Part shown: positions 1 to 10,214 of the stretch, in pieces
How positions within the stretch are numbered: position 1 is the stretch's first letter
Layout of the letters: each line of letters opens with the position of its first letter
NCBI GenBank assembly: GCA_022841625.1
Contig: JALHRD010000036.1
Coordinates: forward strand, 1-48,233
Source: Xanthobacteraceae bacterium
Lineage (GTDB): Bacteria; Pseudomonadota; Alphaproteobacteria; Rhizobiales; Xanthobacteraceae
Direction: 5' to 3'
DNA length: 48,233 nucleotides
Translations under genes and position numbers: made by a program
Notes under the pieces: model-generated
The model's input: only the letters and a program-made list of their open reading frames with translations
Databases searched by the model: none
What the model was told of the DNA's origin: nothing

Positions 1-280
1 GATCATCCTCTCAGACCAGCTACTGATCGTCGCCTTGGTGAGCCGTTACCTCACCAACAAGCTAATCAGACGCGGGCCGCTCCATCAGCGATAAATCTTT
101 CCCCGTAAGGGCGTATCCGGTATTAGCCCAAGTTTCCCTGGGTTGTTCCGAACTGATGGGCACGTTCCCACGTGTTACTCTCCCGTCTGCCGCTGCCGTA
201 TTGCTACGGCCGCTCGACTTGCATGTGTTAGGCCTGCCGCCAGCGTTCGCTCTGAGCCAGGATCAAACTCTCAAGTTGGA
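1..280 (-). rRNA. rrs: 16S ribosomal RNA, 5' part (runs off the left edge)
   Basis: The reverse complement reads as the start of a bacterial 16S rRNA. The universal 27F site (AGAGTTTGATCCTGGCTCAG) lies at about 256-275, followed by the helix-6 region and the GGCGGACGGGTGAGTAA-like segment, here in the alphaproteobacterial form with AGACGGGAGAGTAACACGTG. Only about the first 280 nt are present and the rest lies outside the window. The exact 5' end near 278-280 is inferred from the usual distance to the 27F site. The sequence type fits Hyphomicrobiales. Confidence 0.97.
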
Positions 281-686
281 TGAGATCTGATCTCGGCTGG
301 TTATATCACGTTTTGACGAGGTCCCACTCTTGTACGTACGCGCTCAAGCATGCACGTGATTGCTCACGCTTATACCCGCCGCTTTACGAGCAAGGGTGTT
401 GACCTAAAACGTGTACCGCCGAAGTCTCGTCCACCGCACCTTGATCGAGGCACAAGTCCCCAATCGAAGACGCGGCGCGCAAGGACTCCGCCGTCCACGT
501 TTCTCTTTCTTCCTATTCACTTGTCAAACAACCCGGAACCGTAGCGGTCCCGCTCCCCGGAAAACCGGGAAACCGTCGAAGCACAAGGCCCCCGATCGAG
601 ATCGGAAGCCGTTTTCACTATCGTCAGTGAGGAGCTTCGAAGGCGCGCAGTCGCACCGTTAAGCGGACGGCGCGCCGTACGGCCGA
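281..686 (-). other. rRNA operon leader (pre-16S region)
   Basis: About 400 nt lie between the predicted rrn promoter and the 16S 5' end. On the minus strand near 490-530 there is an A/G-rich stretch (GAATAGGAAGAAAGAGAAAC) after TTGTTTGACAAG. It resembles the leader found before 16S genes in Rhizobiales, which takes part in antitermination and RNase III processing of the precursor. No open reading frame here looks coding. Confidence 0.6.
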
Positions 687-716
687 TATATAGTCGCGGC
701 GGCATTCGGGTGTCAA
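687..716 (-). promoter_or_regulatory. Predicted rrn promoter
   Basis: The minus strand shows TTGACA (711-716), 18 bases, then TATATA (687-692). This is a near-consensus housekeeping promoter aimed at the 16S gene. The predicted transcription start is near 678-680, giving a leader of about 400 nt. Confidence 0.65.
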
Positions 717-1118
717 CACCTAAGCCAGCAAAATTGCGGATTTTCGCACTGCGGCATGACCCATACGCGGGCGACCGCAGCACCGATATTGGATATCCTT
801 GAACGGCCGCAGGAATCACGGATTTTGCGCTCCTCAGCCGCTGTAAACGGGGTGCCGCACTTGGGCCACATTCATCCAACCTACTTTGCTCTGGCAGAAG
901 GTGTCGGTTCGGGGGGGGGTGGTCGCCGGCGACCTATCGGTAGTGTCGGTTTGTACTTCCCGGAATTAAACGAGGACGAAGGGGCTCGGTTCGTTGACGA
1001 ACCGCGCCAACCCAAGATCATAGCTCGGCTTGGGGGATTGTTTGTCGGCCGCGTTATGGGCACTTTGCGTTTGAGTTTTTGACAAGCCACCCGCCGATTG
1101 CGTGTGGAGGGGTCAGTT
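717..1118. other. Intergenic region upstream of rrn and the M23 peptidase gene
   Basis: No credible gene is seen. The region contains a run of nine G at 911-919. It should hold the promoter of the M23 peptidase gene, but no clear promoter boxes were identified for it. Confidence 0.5.
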
Positions 1119-3110
1119 TTGGATCACGGCAGGCGACGCGGCGCATATCGCACAAGTGGAGAGGCCGATCGCATTGATCTTGGCTTCGAGCCACCGCTGT
1201 CCGTCGATGGCGAATCGCACGATATCGTCGACCGTCGGCGCGTTTCGGTGCAATGGTTTAGCGGAACGATCCTGACTGGCTTGTGCGGCGCGGCTTTAAT
1301 GGGCGGCGCCGTTTTTGCGTCGCTTGACGGCCAGAGTAATTTTGCAACCGTCCCAGAGCGCGTACAGCCCGCGCTGCGAAACTCGACCGATCGCCCGATC
1401 ACTGCCCGCAAGGCCGACCGTTTGCCGCCACCCACTGAGTCCGAAAGCCAACGTCGGGTGATCCGCGATACGCAGACCAGCCGCGTCGGCAACCGGGAAA
1501 TCGTCCGCGTGCGCGCCTTCGTGCGCGTCGCCAGCAATCTTGCGCTTTCAACATCTGAATTGTCGGCGAACATTCCTCCGTTCAACCCACTGCGGCTGCA
1601 GGCGGCGGAATTGACCGATGTGGCCGCCGCTGACAACGCCCCCAATGCCGAAGTCGACGCGGAGGTTTCATTCGTCACCACCGACCTCACGAGCGTGCTG
1701 CCACGCGCCAAAGTCGCAGCCGTTTTGACAATCGACGATGTGCTGGGCCGCGTGCGCGAAGCCGTCAATTGGACGGGCAGCGTACCCTCACGGCAGCTCC
1801 CGCCCGAGCTTAATCGCGGTGCGCGCTTGGCTTATGCGGTCGAAGGGAACCAGGATCCTTATGCTGGCTTTGAGGCTCGCATTGCTCCCGAGAACGTAAC
1901 GCTGGCGCCCAAGACAACGACACAAGTTACCGGCGGCACCTCATGGACCGAGCGCACCATTGCCGTCCGCAAGGGCGACACGGTCACCAGCGTCTTGCGC
2001 GACCTCGGCGCGCGCGCCGACGACATTAAAGCCATTACGGCGGCGCTGGGCGCGCGCGGTCGCGAAGGCGGGGTTCGAGAAAATCACAAGCTGCGCATCT
2101 TGCTGGCGCCCACCAGCGATCCAAAACTCATGCACCCGATCCGGGTCGTGATCGCCAATGACAGCACCGTTGAGGCGGTCATCGCCTGGTCCGAACAGGG
2201 TCGCTATGTTCCGGTCGATATCCGCAATCTTGAGACCGAGGTTGCGCGGTCACGCCAGCAACAGCAGCAGGAGGACGAAGAAGACGACGGCAGAGGCGTG
2301 CGTCTCTATCAAAGCATTTATGAAACCGCCCTGCGCAATCATGTCCCGCGGCCATTGATCGAAGATATCATCCGGATTTATTCATACGACATCGACTTCC
2401 AGCGCCGCGCACAACCCGGCGATTCAATCGAGATACTGTTTTCCGAGGATGAAGGCGGCGAAGGCAAGAGCGAAGTGTTGCTCGCATCGCTCACAACCGG
2501 CGGCGAGACCCGTCGGTATTATCGCTTTCAGTCCACGGACGATGGCCTCGTCGACTATTATGACGAGACCGGCAAGAGCGCCAAGAAGTTCCTGGTTCGC
2601 AAACCGCTCGCCGAGGGCATTATGCGATCCGGTTTCGGTAGTCGAAATCACCCGATTCTCCGCTACACTAAAATGCATACCGGCGTAGACTGGGCAGCCC
2701 CGATGGGAACGCCGATCTACGCTTCAGGCAATGGCATTATTGAAAAAATGGGTTGGGAAGGCGGCTATGGCCGCTTCATCCGCATCCGCCATGCCAACGG
2801 CTACCAGACCGCCTACGGCCATATGTCGGCCTTCGCCCGCAACGTCGACGAAGGCAAACGCGTCCGCCAGGGCCAGATCATCGGCTATGTCGGCTCGACC
2901 GGCCTTTCGACCGGCGCGCATCTACATTATGAGATCATCGTCAATGGCCGTCATGTCGACCCGATGAAGCTCAGGCTGCCACGTGGCCGCGTTCTTGAGG
3001 GAACCGCACTTGCGAGTTTCGAGCAGGAGCGCGGGCGGCTCGACAACATGATCACCCGCGCCGGCCCGACACGGACGACCCCGCAGCGGGTGTCGCAGAT
3101 CGCCCGCTGA
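1119..3110 (+). CDS. M23 family metallopeptidase (membrane-anchored LytM endopeptidase)
   Basis: Predicted cell-envelope peptidoglycan endopeptidase of 663 aa. A single membrane anchor lies at about residues 44-68. A LysM/OapA-like segment follows at about 280-340 (VRKGDTVTSVLRDLGA). A C-terminal M23 domain at about 505-615 carries the zinc motifs HTGVDW, GHMS and HLHYE. The start is set at TTG 1119 because GGAGGGG lies 6 bases upstream; a TTG at 1098 is in frame but has no such site. Family members cut peptide cross-bridges during growth or division, or activate amidases. All motif residues needed for zinc binding are visible, so an active enzyme is likely. The substrate is not determinable. 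Confidence 0.93.
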   Translation: MDHGRRRGAYRTSGEADRIDLGFEPPLSVDGESHDIVDRRRVSVQWFSGTILTGLCGAALMGGAVFASLDGQSNFATVPERVQPALRNSTDRPITARKADRLPPPTESESQRRVIRDTQTSRVGNREIVRVRAFVRVASNLALSTSELSANIPPFNPLRLQAAELTDVAAADNAPNAEVDAEVSFVTTDLTSVLPRAKVAAVLTIDDVLGRVREAVNWTGSVPSRQLPPELNRGARLAYAVEGNQDPYAGFEARIAPENVTLAPKTTTQVTGGTSWTERTIAVRKGDTVTSVLRDLGARADDIKAITAALGARGREGGVRENHKLRILLAPTSDPKLMHPIRVVIANDSTVEAVIAWSEQGRYVPVDIRNLETEVARSRQQQQQEDEEDDGRGVRLYQSIYETALRNHVPRPLIEDIIRIYSYDIDFQRRAQPGDSIEILFSEDEGGEGKSEVLLASLTTGGETRRYYRFQSTDDGLVDYYDETGKSAKKFLVRKPLAEGIMRSGFGSRNHPILRYTKMHTGVDWAAPMGTPIYASGNGIIEKMGWEGGYGRFIRIRHANGYQTAYGHMSAFARNVDEGKRVRQGQIIGYVGSTGLSTGAHLHYEIIVNGRHVDPMKLRLPRGRVLEGTALASFEQERGRLDNMITRAGPTRTTPQRVSQIAR

Positions 3111-3168
3111 CAATTCGTAAACGTGCGCCACAAATTTGACGGCACACCACGCGCGACCGGTTCCGCGG

Positions 3169-4239
3169 TTACTTGCTCCGACCGTCCAGAACCTTGAGAT
3201 CCGGCTTGGACCTGGTCGCCTCCGCGAGCCGCGCGATCAATGCCTTGGGCGTCGCGTAGACATCCGCAAGCACCTTTTGCATCTCTTCGCCGGTGAAAGG
3301 ATTGATCTCCTGGTTGAGCTTGTCGGCATCCGCCAGCAAGGTCTTGTCCTTCATTGCCATATCGAACGCGCGACGCAGCGCCGCGACACGATCGGCGGGA
3401 ACGCCATCGGACACGAAATACGGCCGACCGAGTTCGAAGGCGGTGAACTGAACTCTCAGTACCCTACGGATGTCGGGCTCATCGGCGAGATCGAGCACCA
3501 GTGGGACGTTGGGAATATCGGGATGCTTGCGCAGGCCTTGCTGGTAGAGAATGACGAGCTCGCCGGTATCGACCCATTCCTTGAGATGAGGTTTGAGGCT
3601 GGTCCACGAGAACGTGCCGCGACCATCGACTTCGCCGCGCAGCATGGCGAGGTTCATTTCGCTGCCCCCGGGATAACCGGCGATTACGCGAAACTTGAAG
3701 CCGAGCAAGTTGCGCAGAATATACGGCACCGTGACGCTTTCGGTGCCGATTCCGGTGCCGGCGACGATCACATCGTTCTTGCGGGTTCTCAGGTCCTGCC
3801 ACACCTTGACGTCGGTCCGCTTATGCACGACCGCAACGCTGGTGTCGGTGTTGGCGCTGCCAATCCAATTGAGCTTGACCGCGTCGAATTTCGCGTTCGA
3901 GTGATCGCCCAAGAGCGGTTCGAATGGAATGCCGCGCTGCGGCGCACCGATATGCAGGCCATCCTTGTTCGCAACATTGGCGACATAATTAGTCATCACC
4001 AAGCCGCCGCCGCCAGGCATGTTGCGCACGATGACCTGCGGATTGCCGGGGATGTATTTGCCGATATGCCGCGCCACCAACCGCGCATTGACGTCGTAGC
4101 CGCCGCCGGCGGAAAGACCTACATAAAATGTGACGGTCTTGTCCTTAAAGAACTCCGATGGAGCTTGCGCGAGCGCCGGACCAACCGCCACCGTCGCAAC
4201 ACCAAACACCGCCAAGAGGCGCGCCAGATGGAGGTTCAT
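3169..4239 (-). CDS. Tripartite tricarboxylate transporter substrate-binding protein (Bug/TctC family)
   Basis: Periplasmic solute-binding protein of 356 aa with a clear signal peptide (residues 1-25, ending ALAQ). The Bug signature follows: FYVGLSAGGGYDVNARLVAR, then IPGNPQVIVRNMPGGGG. Bug proteins capture carboxylates, amino acids or aromatic acids for TctAB-type transporters or for sensing. No tctA or tctB lies nearby, so it is an orphan here, which is common for this family. ATG 4239 has AGGAG about 11 bases upstream. It converges on the M23 peptidase gene. The ligand cannot be inferred. Confidence 0.92.
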   Translation of the reverse strand: MNLHLARLLAVFGVATVAVGPALAQAPSEFFKDKTVTFYVGLSAGGGYDVNARLVARHIGKYIPGNPQVIVRNMPGGGGLVMTNYVANVANKDGLHIGAPQRGIPFEPLLGDHSNAKFDAVKLNWIGSANTDTSVAVVHKRTDVKVWQDLRTRKNDVIVAGTGIGTESVTVPYILRNLLGFKFRVIAGYPGGSEMNLAMLRGEVDGRGTFSWTSLKPHLKEWVDTGELVILYQQGLRKHPDIPNVPLVLDLADEPDIRRVLRVQFTAFELGRPYFVSDGVPADRVAALRRAFDMAMKDKTLLADADKLNQEINPFTGEEMQKVLADVYATPKALIARLAEATRSKPDLKVLDGRSK

Positions 4240-4348
4240 GTCTTCGTTTTCTCCTAGATAATGACCGAGAGGCCAGTGTCGACACCCCCTCTATACCGTA
4301 TCCCGTCGCCGATCGGCGACGGGATTATCAGCAGCGTCATGAAGTCGC

Positions 4349-6943
4349 TCAGGCGGCCGCGGCCAACTTGCCGTTAAAGGTCAGCCCTTGCTTTCCGGCC
4401 GAAATCAACACCCGGTCGCCGTCCTTGACCGTGCCGGCCAGAACCAATTCGGCCAACGGGTCCTGGATCGCTTTCTGGATCGCCCGCTTGAGCGGCCGCG
4501 CACCATAGGCTGGGTCCCAACCTTTTTCAGCCAGCCACTCGCGCGCCGTCGGCTCCAACACAATCGCGATCTTGCGGTCATCCAACAGCCGGCTCAGCCG
4601 GCCGATTTGGATATCCACGATCCGGGTCATCTCGCCGCGCTTGAGGCGATGGAACAGGATGATCTCGTCAATCCGGTTGATGAATTCCGGCCGGAAGCTC
4701 GCCCGCACGGCCGCCATCACCGGCTCCTTGACCGCATCGGTATCCTGGTCCTCCGGCTGATCCACCAGGAACTGCGAGCCGAGATTCGAGGTCATGACGA
4801 TCAAAGTGTTGCGGAAGTCCACAGTGTGGCCTTGCCCGTCTGTCAGCCGGCCATCGTCGAGCACCTGCAACAGCACATTGAACACGTCCGGATGTGCCTT
4901 CTCGATCTCATCGAACAACACGACCTGGTACGGCCGGCGCCGCACCGCCTCCGTGAGCGCGCCACCTTCCTCGTAACCGACATAGCCAGGCGGCGCGCCG
5001 ATCAGCCGCGCGACAGAGTGTTTCTCCATATATTCCGACATATCGATGCGGATCAGCGCATTCTCGTCATCAAACATGAACTCCGCCAAGGCCTTGGTCA
5101 GTTCGGTCTTGCCGACGCCGGTCGGACCGAGAAACATGAATGAGCCGATCGGGCGGTGCGGGTCCTGCAAGCCGGCCCGCGCGCGTCGCACCGCGGTCGA
5201 CACCGCCTTCACCGCCTCGGCCTGGCCGACGACCCGCTTGCCGATCTGCTCCTCCATGCGCAGGAGCTTTTCCTTCTCACCTTCGAGCATCTTGTCGACC
5301 GGCACGCCGGTCCAACGCGATACCACTTGCGCGATATGATCGGCGGTCACAGCCTCTTCGACCATGGCCCCTTTACCCTCGCCGGCTTCGACCGCCTTGA
5401 GCTTCTTTTCAAGGTCCGGAATGCGGCCATAGGCCAATTCGCCGGCGCGTTGGTACTCGCCCTTACGCTGCGCATTGGCGAGTTCGATGCGCAATCCGTC
5501 GAGCTCGGTCTTGAGTTTCTGTGCGTCGGACAGCTTGTCCTTTTCCGCCTTCCACCGCGCGGTCAGATCGGCCGACTGCTTCTCCAGCGCAATCAACTCG
5601 GCTTCGATATTTTTCAGACGCGACTTGGAGCCGGCATCGCTCTCTTTCTTGAGCGCTTCCTGCTCGATCTTGCGTCGCACGATCTCGCGGTCGATGCTGT
5701 CGAGCTCCTCGGGCTTGGAATCGACCTGCATCTTCAGCCGGGCGCCGGCCTCATCGACCAGATCGATCGCCTTGTCCGGCAGGAAGCGATCGCTGATATA
5801 GCGATTGGACAACGTCGCCGCAGCGACGATCGCGCTATCCGTGATGCGGATGCCGTGATGCGCCTCGTATTTTTCTTTCAGTCCGCGCAGGATCGAGATG
5901 GTATCCTCAACCGTCGGCTCGCTCACAAACACCGGTTGAAACCGCCGCGCCAGCGCCGCATCCTTTTCGACGTGCTTTTTGTATTCGTCGAGCGTCGTGG
6001 CGCCGATGCAATGCAATTCGCCGCGCGCCAGCGCCGGCTTAAGCAGATTCGAGGCATCCATGGCGCCGTCGGATTTACCGGCGCCGACCAGCGTGTGCAT
6101 CTCGTCAATGAACAGAACGATGCCGCCATCCGACGACGTCACTTCCTGCAGCACCGACTTAAGCCGCTCTTCGAACTCGCCGCGGTATTTCGCACCGGCA
6201 ATCAGCGCGCCCATGTCGAGCGCCAAGAGCTTCTTTTCCTGCAGGCTGTCGGGAACATCGCCATTGACGATCCTCTGCGCCAGCCCCTCCACAATGGCGG
6301 TCTTGCCGACGCCGGGCTCACCGATCAGCACGGGATTGTTCTTGGTCCGGCGGGACAGCACCTGAATGGTGCGTCTGATCTCCTCATCGCGACCGATCAC
6401 CGGATCGATCTTGCCGTCGCGCGCCGCTTGCGTAAGGTCGCGGGCATATTTTTTCAATGCGTCATAGGTATTTTCGGCCGATGCCGAATCGGCGGTGCGC
6501 CCCTTGCGCAACGCCTCGATCGCAGCATTGAGATTTTGCGGCGTCACGCCTGCGCGCGTGAAGATTTGCCCTGCCGCATTGTCTTTTTCGAGTGCCAACG
6601 CGAGCAGCAATCGCTCGACTGTGACAAAGCTATCGCCAGCCTTTTCGGCGATCTTTTGCGCCTGGTCGAAGACGCGCGCCAATGCGGGATCGAGATAGAC
6701 CTGACCAGCGCCCGCGCCGGAAACCTTTGGACGCTTGGCAAGCACCGCCTCGACCGCCGACAGCGCTTCGCGCGAGCGACCGCCGGAGCGGTCGATGAGC
6801 CCGGCGGCAAGCCCTTCGGGATCGTCAAGCAGCACCTTGAGCAGGTGCTCGGTGGCGAATTGCTGGTGACCTTCGCGCAGCGCCAGAGATTGCGCGGATT
6901 GAACGAAGCCGCGAGCGCGGTCGGTGTATTTTTCAAAGTCCAT
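4349..6943 (-). CDS. clpB: ATP-dependent chaperone ClpB
   Basis: Hsp100 disaggregase of 864 aa that works with DnaK to solubilise aggregated proteins in the cytoplasm. It has the Clp N domain (start [10 protein letters not shown]), AAA1 with Walker [10 protein letters not shown] and Walker B LFIDEMH, the ClpB-specific coiled-coil middle domain, and AAA2 with Walker [10 protein letters not shown] and [12 protein letters not shown]. Length is typical. ATG 6943 follows GAGGGA at 7 bases; the open frame extends upstream to 7090, but that part does not resemble ClpB. An RpoH-like promoter is proposed at 7113-7137. Confidence 0.98.
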   Translation of the reverse strand: MDFEKYTDRARGFVQSAQSLALREGHQQFATEHLLKVLLDDPEGLAAGLIDRSGGRSREALSAVEAVLAKRPKVSGAGAGQVYLDPALARVFDQAQKIAEKAGDSFVTVERLLLALALEKDNAAGQIFTRAGVTPQNLNAAIEALRKGRTADSASAENTYDALKKYARDLTQAARDGKIDPVIGRDEEIRRTIQVLSRRTKNNPVLIGEPGVGKTAIVEGLAQRIVNGDVPDSLQEKKLLALDMGALIAGAKYRGEFEERLKSVLQEVTSSDGGIVLFIDEMHTLVGAGKSDGAMDASNLLKPALARGELHCIGATTLDEYKKHVEKDAALARRFQPVFVSEPTVEDTISILRGLKEKYEAHHGIRITDSAIVAAATLSNRYISDRFLPDKAIDLVDEAGARLKMQVDSKPEELDSIDREIVRRKIEQEALKKESDAGSKSRLKNIEAELIALEKQSADLTARWKAEKDKLSDAQKLKTELDGLRIELANAQRKGEYQRAGELAYGRIPDLEKKLKAVEAGEGKGAMVEEAVTADHIAQVVSRWTGVPVDKMLEGEKEKLLRMEEQIGKRVVGQAEAVKAVSTAVRRARAGLQDPHRPIGSFMFLGPTGVGKTELTKALAEFMFDDENALIRIDMSEYMEKHSVARLIGAPPGYVGYEEGGALTEAVRRRPYQVVLFDEIEKAHPDVFNVLLQVLDDGRLTDGQGHTVDFRNTLIVMTSNLGSQFLVDQPEDQDTDAVKEPVMAAVRASFRPEFINRIDEIILFHRLKRGEMTRIVDIQIGRLSRLLDDRKIAIVLEPTAREWLAEKGWDPAYGARPLKRAIQKAIQDPLAELVLAGTVKDGDRVLISAGKQGLTFNGKLAAAA

Positions 6944-7112
6944 TTGCTGCTCCCTCAGCCTGCCCCCTCCGCCCTTGCGCGGCGCGGGAGGAACATCGTC
7001 AATGGGTAACCCCGATTTGCGCGGACCCCGTAAGGCATCCACCGCAATAATGTGGTGGACCGCCGCCGCATCCGGAAGAGGGTGCGGCAAAGGATTTCAC
7101 CGGGCTCTTTTC

Positions 7113-7137
7113 ATAGTTCCCCGCCACGGTTAACAAG
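7113..7137 (-). promoter_or_regulatory. Candidate heat-shock (RpoH) promoter of clpB
   Basis: On the minus strand CTTG (7134-7137) is followed after 17 bases by CTATGAAA (CTAT 7113-7116), which resembles the alphaproteobacterial sigma-32 pattern. It would give a leader of about 160 nt before clpB. The match is partial. The expected regulation of clpB makes it plausible. Confidence 0.4.
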
Positions 7138-7143
7138 ACCGGT

Positions 7144-7905
7144 ATGGCGGACGCCGCAATCCAATCGATCTACCGCTATCCGGTTAAAGGCCTCTCACCG
7201 GAGCCACTGGATGGCGTCACACTCCTGGCCGGGCAAACCCTCCCGTTCGATCGGCACTATGCGATCGAGAACGGTCCGTCCAACTTCAATGCCGCGGCCC
7301 CCCGGCACCAGCCAAAAATGCGCTATCTCATGCTGATGCGGAATGAGCGGCTAGCGACGCTGCGCACCCGCTTCGATGACGCAAGCCATACCCTCGCCGT
7401 CGAATATGAGGGCCGCGAGGCCGCCCGCGGCGACCTGCGCACCGCCGACGGCCGGGCGGCCATCGAACAGTTCTTTGCCTCGTTCAGCGCCGGCGAATTG
7501 CGCGGCCCTCCCAAAATCCTGCATGCGCCCGGCTTCAGCTTCTCGGACGTAGCGGCCAAGGTCTTGTCCGTCATCAACCTGGCTTCGGTTTCCGACCTTG
7601 AGAACTATGTTGGCGCACCGATCGATCCGCTGCGGTTTCGCGCCAACCTCTACATCACCGGATGGCCGGCCTGGCAGGAGTTGGCGATGGTTGGTCGCCG
7701 GATAGCGATCGGAAGCCAGGTGCAGGCCAAGATCGTCAAGCGCATCGTGCGCTGCGCCGCCACCAACGTCGATCCGGCGACCGGGGCGCGCGATCTTGCA
7801 ATTCCAGATACGCTGATGAAGCAGTTCGGCCACGCCGACTGCGGGATCTATGCCGAAATTATAGCGCCTGGCACAGTTGCGGTCGGCGACTGGCTCACGG
7901 GCTGA
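7144..7905 (+). CDS. MOSC domain-containing protein
   Basis: 253 aa with an N-terminal MOSC beta-barrel (IYRYPVKGLSPEPL) and a C-terminal MOSC domain whose conserved cysteine lies in VRCAATNVDP. MOSC proteins bind molybdenum cofactor or carry sulfur and include the mARC/YcbX-type reductases. This is the short stand-alone form without a ferredoxin domain. It is transcribed away from clpB and ends before a strong terminator hairpin (8058-8086). The substrate is unknown. Confidence 0.88.
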   Translation: MADAAIQSIYRYPVKGLSPEPLDGVTLLAGQTLPFDRHYAIENGPSNFNAAAPRHQPKMRYLMLMRNERLATLRTRFDDASHTLAVEYEGREAARGDLRTADGRAAIEQFFASFSAGELRGPPKILHAPGFSFSDVAAKVLSVINLASVSDLENYVGAPIDPLRFRANLYITGWPAWQELAMVGRRIAIGSQVQAKIVKRIVRCAATNVDPATGARDLAIPDTLMKQFGHADCGIYAEIIAPGTVAVGDWLTG

Positions 7906-8057
7906 GCGCTACCGCTAGGTCGAACCGAAAGTACGTTGGTGTAGAACCGGTTAGCGACCCATTGAAATTTCCACCCCACACCATAATTAAAAATCCAGGT
8001 GTGCCGGGCGATCCCATCCCCCCGAATCCCCCGTCGTCCGGTGCGTATGCCTGATGG

Positions 8058-8086
8058 ACCCCAAGCGGCGAAAGCCGTCTTGGGGT
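8058..8086. terminator. Rho-independent terminator between the MOSC gene and metW
   Basis: ACCCCAAGCGGC (8058-8069), loop GAAA, then GCCGTCTTGGGGT (8074-8086) with one bulge, followed on the plus strand by TCATTTTT. It lies between two convergent genes and can serve both. The right arm is part of the 13-bp tandem repeat at 8080-8118. Confidence 0.8.
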
Positions 8087-8118
8087 TCATTTTTGGGGTT
8101 CATTTTTGGGGTTCATTT
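8080..8118. repeat. Three perfect 13-bp tandem repeats
   Basis: The unit TTGGGGTTCATTT occurs three times head to tail (8080-8092, 8093-8105, 8106-8118). The first copy contains the end of the terminator's 3' arm and its T-rich tail. The last copy runs into the metW stop codon. Confidence 0.95.
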
Positions 8119-8800
8119 ATTTGCCGGTTTGCTCGCTGTTCTTGCGGCTCAACAGGAACACCGCCTGTTCGCCGAACAGGTTCCAGAACCACCACGGAAC
8201 CTTGAGTCGGATCGGCGAACCCCAGGCGTTGAGCGCCACCGACTGCTCCATCTTGGCGCCGGCCACCATGCAGAGATCGCGGAAGTCCTTGATGGTGCAG
8301 AAATGGATGTTGGGCGAATCCCACCAGGCATATGGCAGGTTGTCGGTGCGCGGCATTTGGCCGCGGAACAGGATCTGCAGCCGGATCCGCCAATGCCCAA
8401 AATTGGGAAACGATACGATCGCGTGCCGGCCGATCCGCAGCATGTGTTCCAGCACGACTCGCGGCTGGCGGGTCGCCTGCAGCGTCTGGGACAGGATTAC
8501 ATAGTCGAAGGCATCGTTCGGATAATCCGAGAGGTCGGTATCGGCGTCGCCCTGGATTACGGCGAGCCCCTTGGCGACGCCTTCATTGACGCCTTCGCGC
8601 GAAAGCTCGATCCCGCGGCCATCCACCTCGCGGATTTCCGCCAGCAGCCGCAACAGTTCGCCGTCGCCGCAACCGATATCAAGCACTTTCGCTCCGCGCG
8701 CGACCATGTCGGCGACCACCAGCAAGTCGACGCGCGAGCCGCCGGGCATGCGCGCTGCTTCGGCCATGGTGAGGTCGCGTTTGAGGCGTGATAACATCAT
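8117..8800 (-). CDS. metW: Methionine biosynthesis protein MetW
   Basis: 227 aa SAM-methyltransferase-fold protein. The SAM-binding motif is [15 protein letters not shown], followed by GRGIELS and the MetW-typical [11 protein letters not shown]. MetW accompanies MetX in many alpha- and betaproteobacteria and is needed for efficient homoserine acylation; it acts with MetX in the cytoplasm. ATG 8800 overlaps the metX stop codon by three bases (ATGA arrangement), which points to translational coupling. A tandem repeat directly follows its stop. Confidence 0.95.
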   Translation of the reverse strand: MMLSRLKRDLTMAEAARMPGGSRVDLLVVADMVARGAKVLDIGCGDGELLRLLAEIREVDGRGIELSREGVNEGVAKGLAVIQGDADTDLSDYPNDAFDYVILSQTLQATRQPRVVLEHMLRIGRHAIVSFPNFGHWRIRLQILFRGQMPRTDNLPYAWWDSPNIHFCTIKDFRDLCMVAGAKMEQSVALNAWGSPIRLKVPWWFWNLFGEQAVFLLSRKNSEQTGK

Positions 8801-10032
8801 CGGCGTTGCACGGCGGGAAGCCCGCGCGCCTTTGCTGCACCCTCAAGGAAGCCGCGCACGATCGCAAGCAGTTCCGGCTCGTCGAGCAGAAAAGCATCGT
8901 GCCCTTTGTCGGTCACGATCTCGGCGAACGAGACCCGCGCACCGCCGGCATTGAGCGCATGCACGATGGCGCGGGATTCCGCGGTCGGAAACAGCCAATC
9001 CGAGGTAAACGAGATCACGCAGAAGCGCGTCGAGCTTCCCTTCCACGCATTGGCCAGGACCCCTTCGTAATCCGCGGCCAGATCGAAATAATCCATGGCG
9101 CGCGTAAGGTAGAGATAGGAATTAGCGTCGAAGCGCTCGACAAACGAGATGCCCTGGTGGCGCAGATAGCTCTCGACCTGAAAATCCGCATCGAAAGAGA
9201 ACGTCGGATTATCGCGATCCTGAAAGCGCCGGCCGAATTTGCGGTGCAAGGCGGCGTCCGAGAGGTAGGTGATGTGTGCGCCCATGCGCGCGACCGCGAG
9301 ACCTTTGCGCGGATCCTTGCGCTCGGCGAAATAGCGACCCTTGCACCATTCCGGGTCAGCCATGATCGCCTGCCGGCCAACCTCGTGGAAAGCGATGTTC
9401 TGCGCCGAATGGCGCGTCGCCGCGGCAATTGGCAGCGCCGAAAACACACGCTCAGGATAGCTTGCGGTCCATTGCAGCACTTGCATGCCGCCCATCGATC
9501 CGCCGGCGACCGAAAATACCGATTCGATGCCGAGGTGATCGAGCAGCATGGCCTGCGCGCGCACCATGTCGCGGATGGTAATGACCGGAAAATCGAGGCC
9601 CCAAGGCTGGCCGGTCGCGGGATTGGTCGAAGCCGGCCCCGAACTACCCATACAGGCGCCGATCACATTCGGGCAGATCACAAAATAGCGCTCGGTGTCG
9701 ATCGGGCGGCCGGGCCCGACCATAGTGTCCCACCAGCCGCCCTTGCCGGTGACCGGATGAACATTGGCGACATGCTGGTCGCCGGTCAGCGCGTGGCAGA
9801 TCAGCACCGCATTGGTCCGCGCGGCGTTTAGCGTACCGTAGGTCTGATAGGCAATTTGAAAGGGCGAAAGGTCAACGCCGGCGTCAAGCCGGAGCGGCTT
9901 GTCCGACCCAAAACGGACCACCTCGGAATGCGGCTCGTCCGTCTCGCGGACGCGGTCGACAGGAGCCAGCACAGCCTCAACCATCTCCGACACCTTGACA
10001 GCCATCGCCTTAGAAGGCGGCCGGTTAACCAT
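8797..10032 (-). CDS. metX: Homoserine O-acyltransferase MetX
   Basis: Alpha/beta-hydrolase-fold enzyme, annotated in the family as homoserine O-acetyltransferase (some members use succinyl-CoA). It makes the activated homoserine for methionine synthesis. The nucleophile is in [10 protein letters not shown]; the Asp (TSDWLFP) and His (DKGHDAFLL) complete the triad. The chosen start ATG 10032 gives 411 aa; ATG 10005 is an alternative giving 402 aa. The frame is open to 10143, but that part is the promoter and leader. metW follows with an overlap. Confidence 0.94.
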   Translation of the reverse strand: MVNRPPSKAMAVKVSEMVEAVLAPVDRVRETDEPHSEVVRFGSDKPLRLDAGVDLSPFQIAYQTYGTLNAARTNAVLICHALTGDQHVANVHPVTGKGGWWDTMVGPGRPIDTERYFVICPNVIGACMGSSGPASTNPATGQPWGLDFPVITIRDMVRAQAMLLDHLGIESVFSVAGGSMGGMQVLQWTASYPERVFSALPIAAATRHSAQNIAFHEVGRQAIMADPEWCKGRYFAERKDPRKGLAVARMGAHITYLSDAALHRKFGRRFQDRDNPTFSFDADFQVESYLRHQGISFVERFDANSYLYLTRAMDYFDLAADYEGVLANAWKGSSTRFCVISFTSDWLFPTAESRAIVHALNAGGARVSFAEIVTDKGHDAFLLDEPELLAIVRGFLEGAAKARGLPAVQRR

Positions 10033-10096
10033 CGGACTGATATTAGCGTACCGCCGTCCCGTTGACTTTAGCTGTGGCGGACACTTTATGCCCGGC

Positions 10097-10143
10097 ATTT
10101 GGCAGGCATCGAGCTTAGATAGGGGTCTGCCCAAATCTGTCAA
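10097..10143 (-). promoter_or_regulatory. metX promoter with overlapping inverted repeat
   Basis: The minus strand has TTGACA (10138-10143), 16 bases, TATCTA (10116-10121). An inverted repeat ATTTGGGCAG (10127-10136) / CTGCCAAAT (10097-10105) straddles the -10 box and the expected start site, so it could be an operator. The predicted leader is about 80 nt. It contains GCTAAAG, which also occurs in SAM-II riboswitches, but the rest of that fold was not found. Confidence 0.5.
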
Positions 10144-10151
10144 TGTTTTCT

Positions 10152-10180
10152 TTGATTTCCTGCTAACCGCCCCCTATCAA
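10152..10180 (+). promoter_or_regulatory. Candidate promoter of the chorismate mutase operon
   Basis: TTGATT (10152-10157), 17 bases, TATCAA (10175-10180), with the start codon at 10215. It is divergent from the metX promoter, whose -35 box is only 8 bases away. Confidence 0.45.
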
Positions 10181-10214
10181 TGTCCGCGCATGCCGACCGT
10201 TTGAACAGCGCGCC

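Noticed and set aside
3136-4257. Plus-strand open frame opposite the Bug-family gene
   Set aside because: Mirror of a clear signal-peptide-bearing gene on the minus strand.
5156-7009. Long plus-strand open frame opposite clpB (617 codons)
   Set aside because: Antisense shadow of clpB caused by high third-position GC; no family motif.
8080-8118. CRISPR-like repeat array
   Set aside because: Units are 13 bp with no spacers; it is a simple tandem duplication.
10033-10120. SAM-II riboswitch upstream of metX
   Set aside because: GCTAAAG and ATAAA are present, but the P1 stem with its conserved loop is not found, and a good promoter sits where the 5' half should be.
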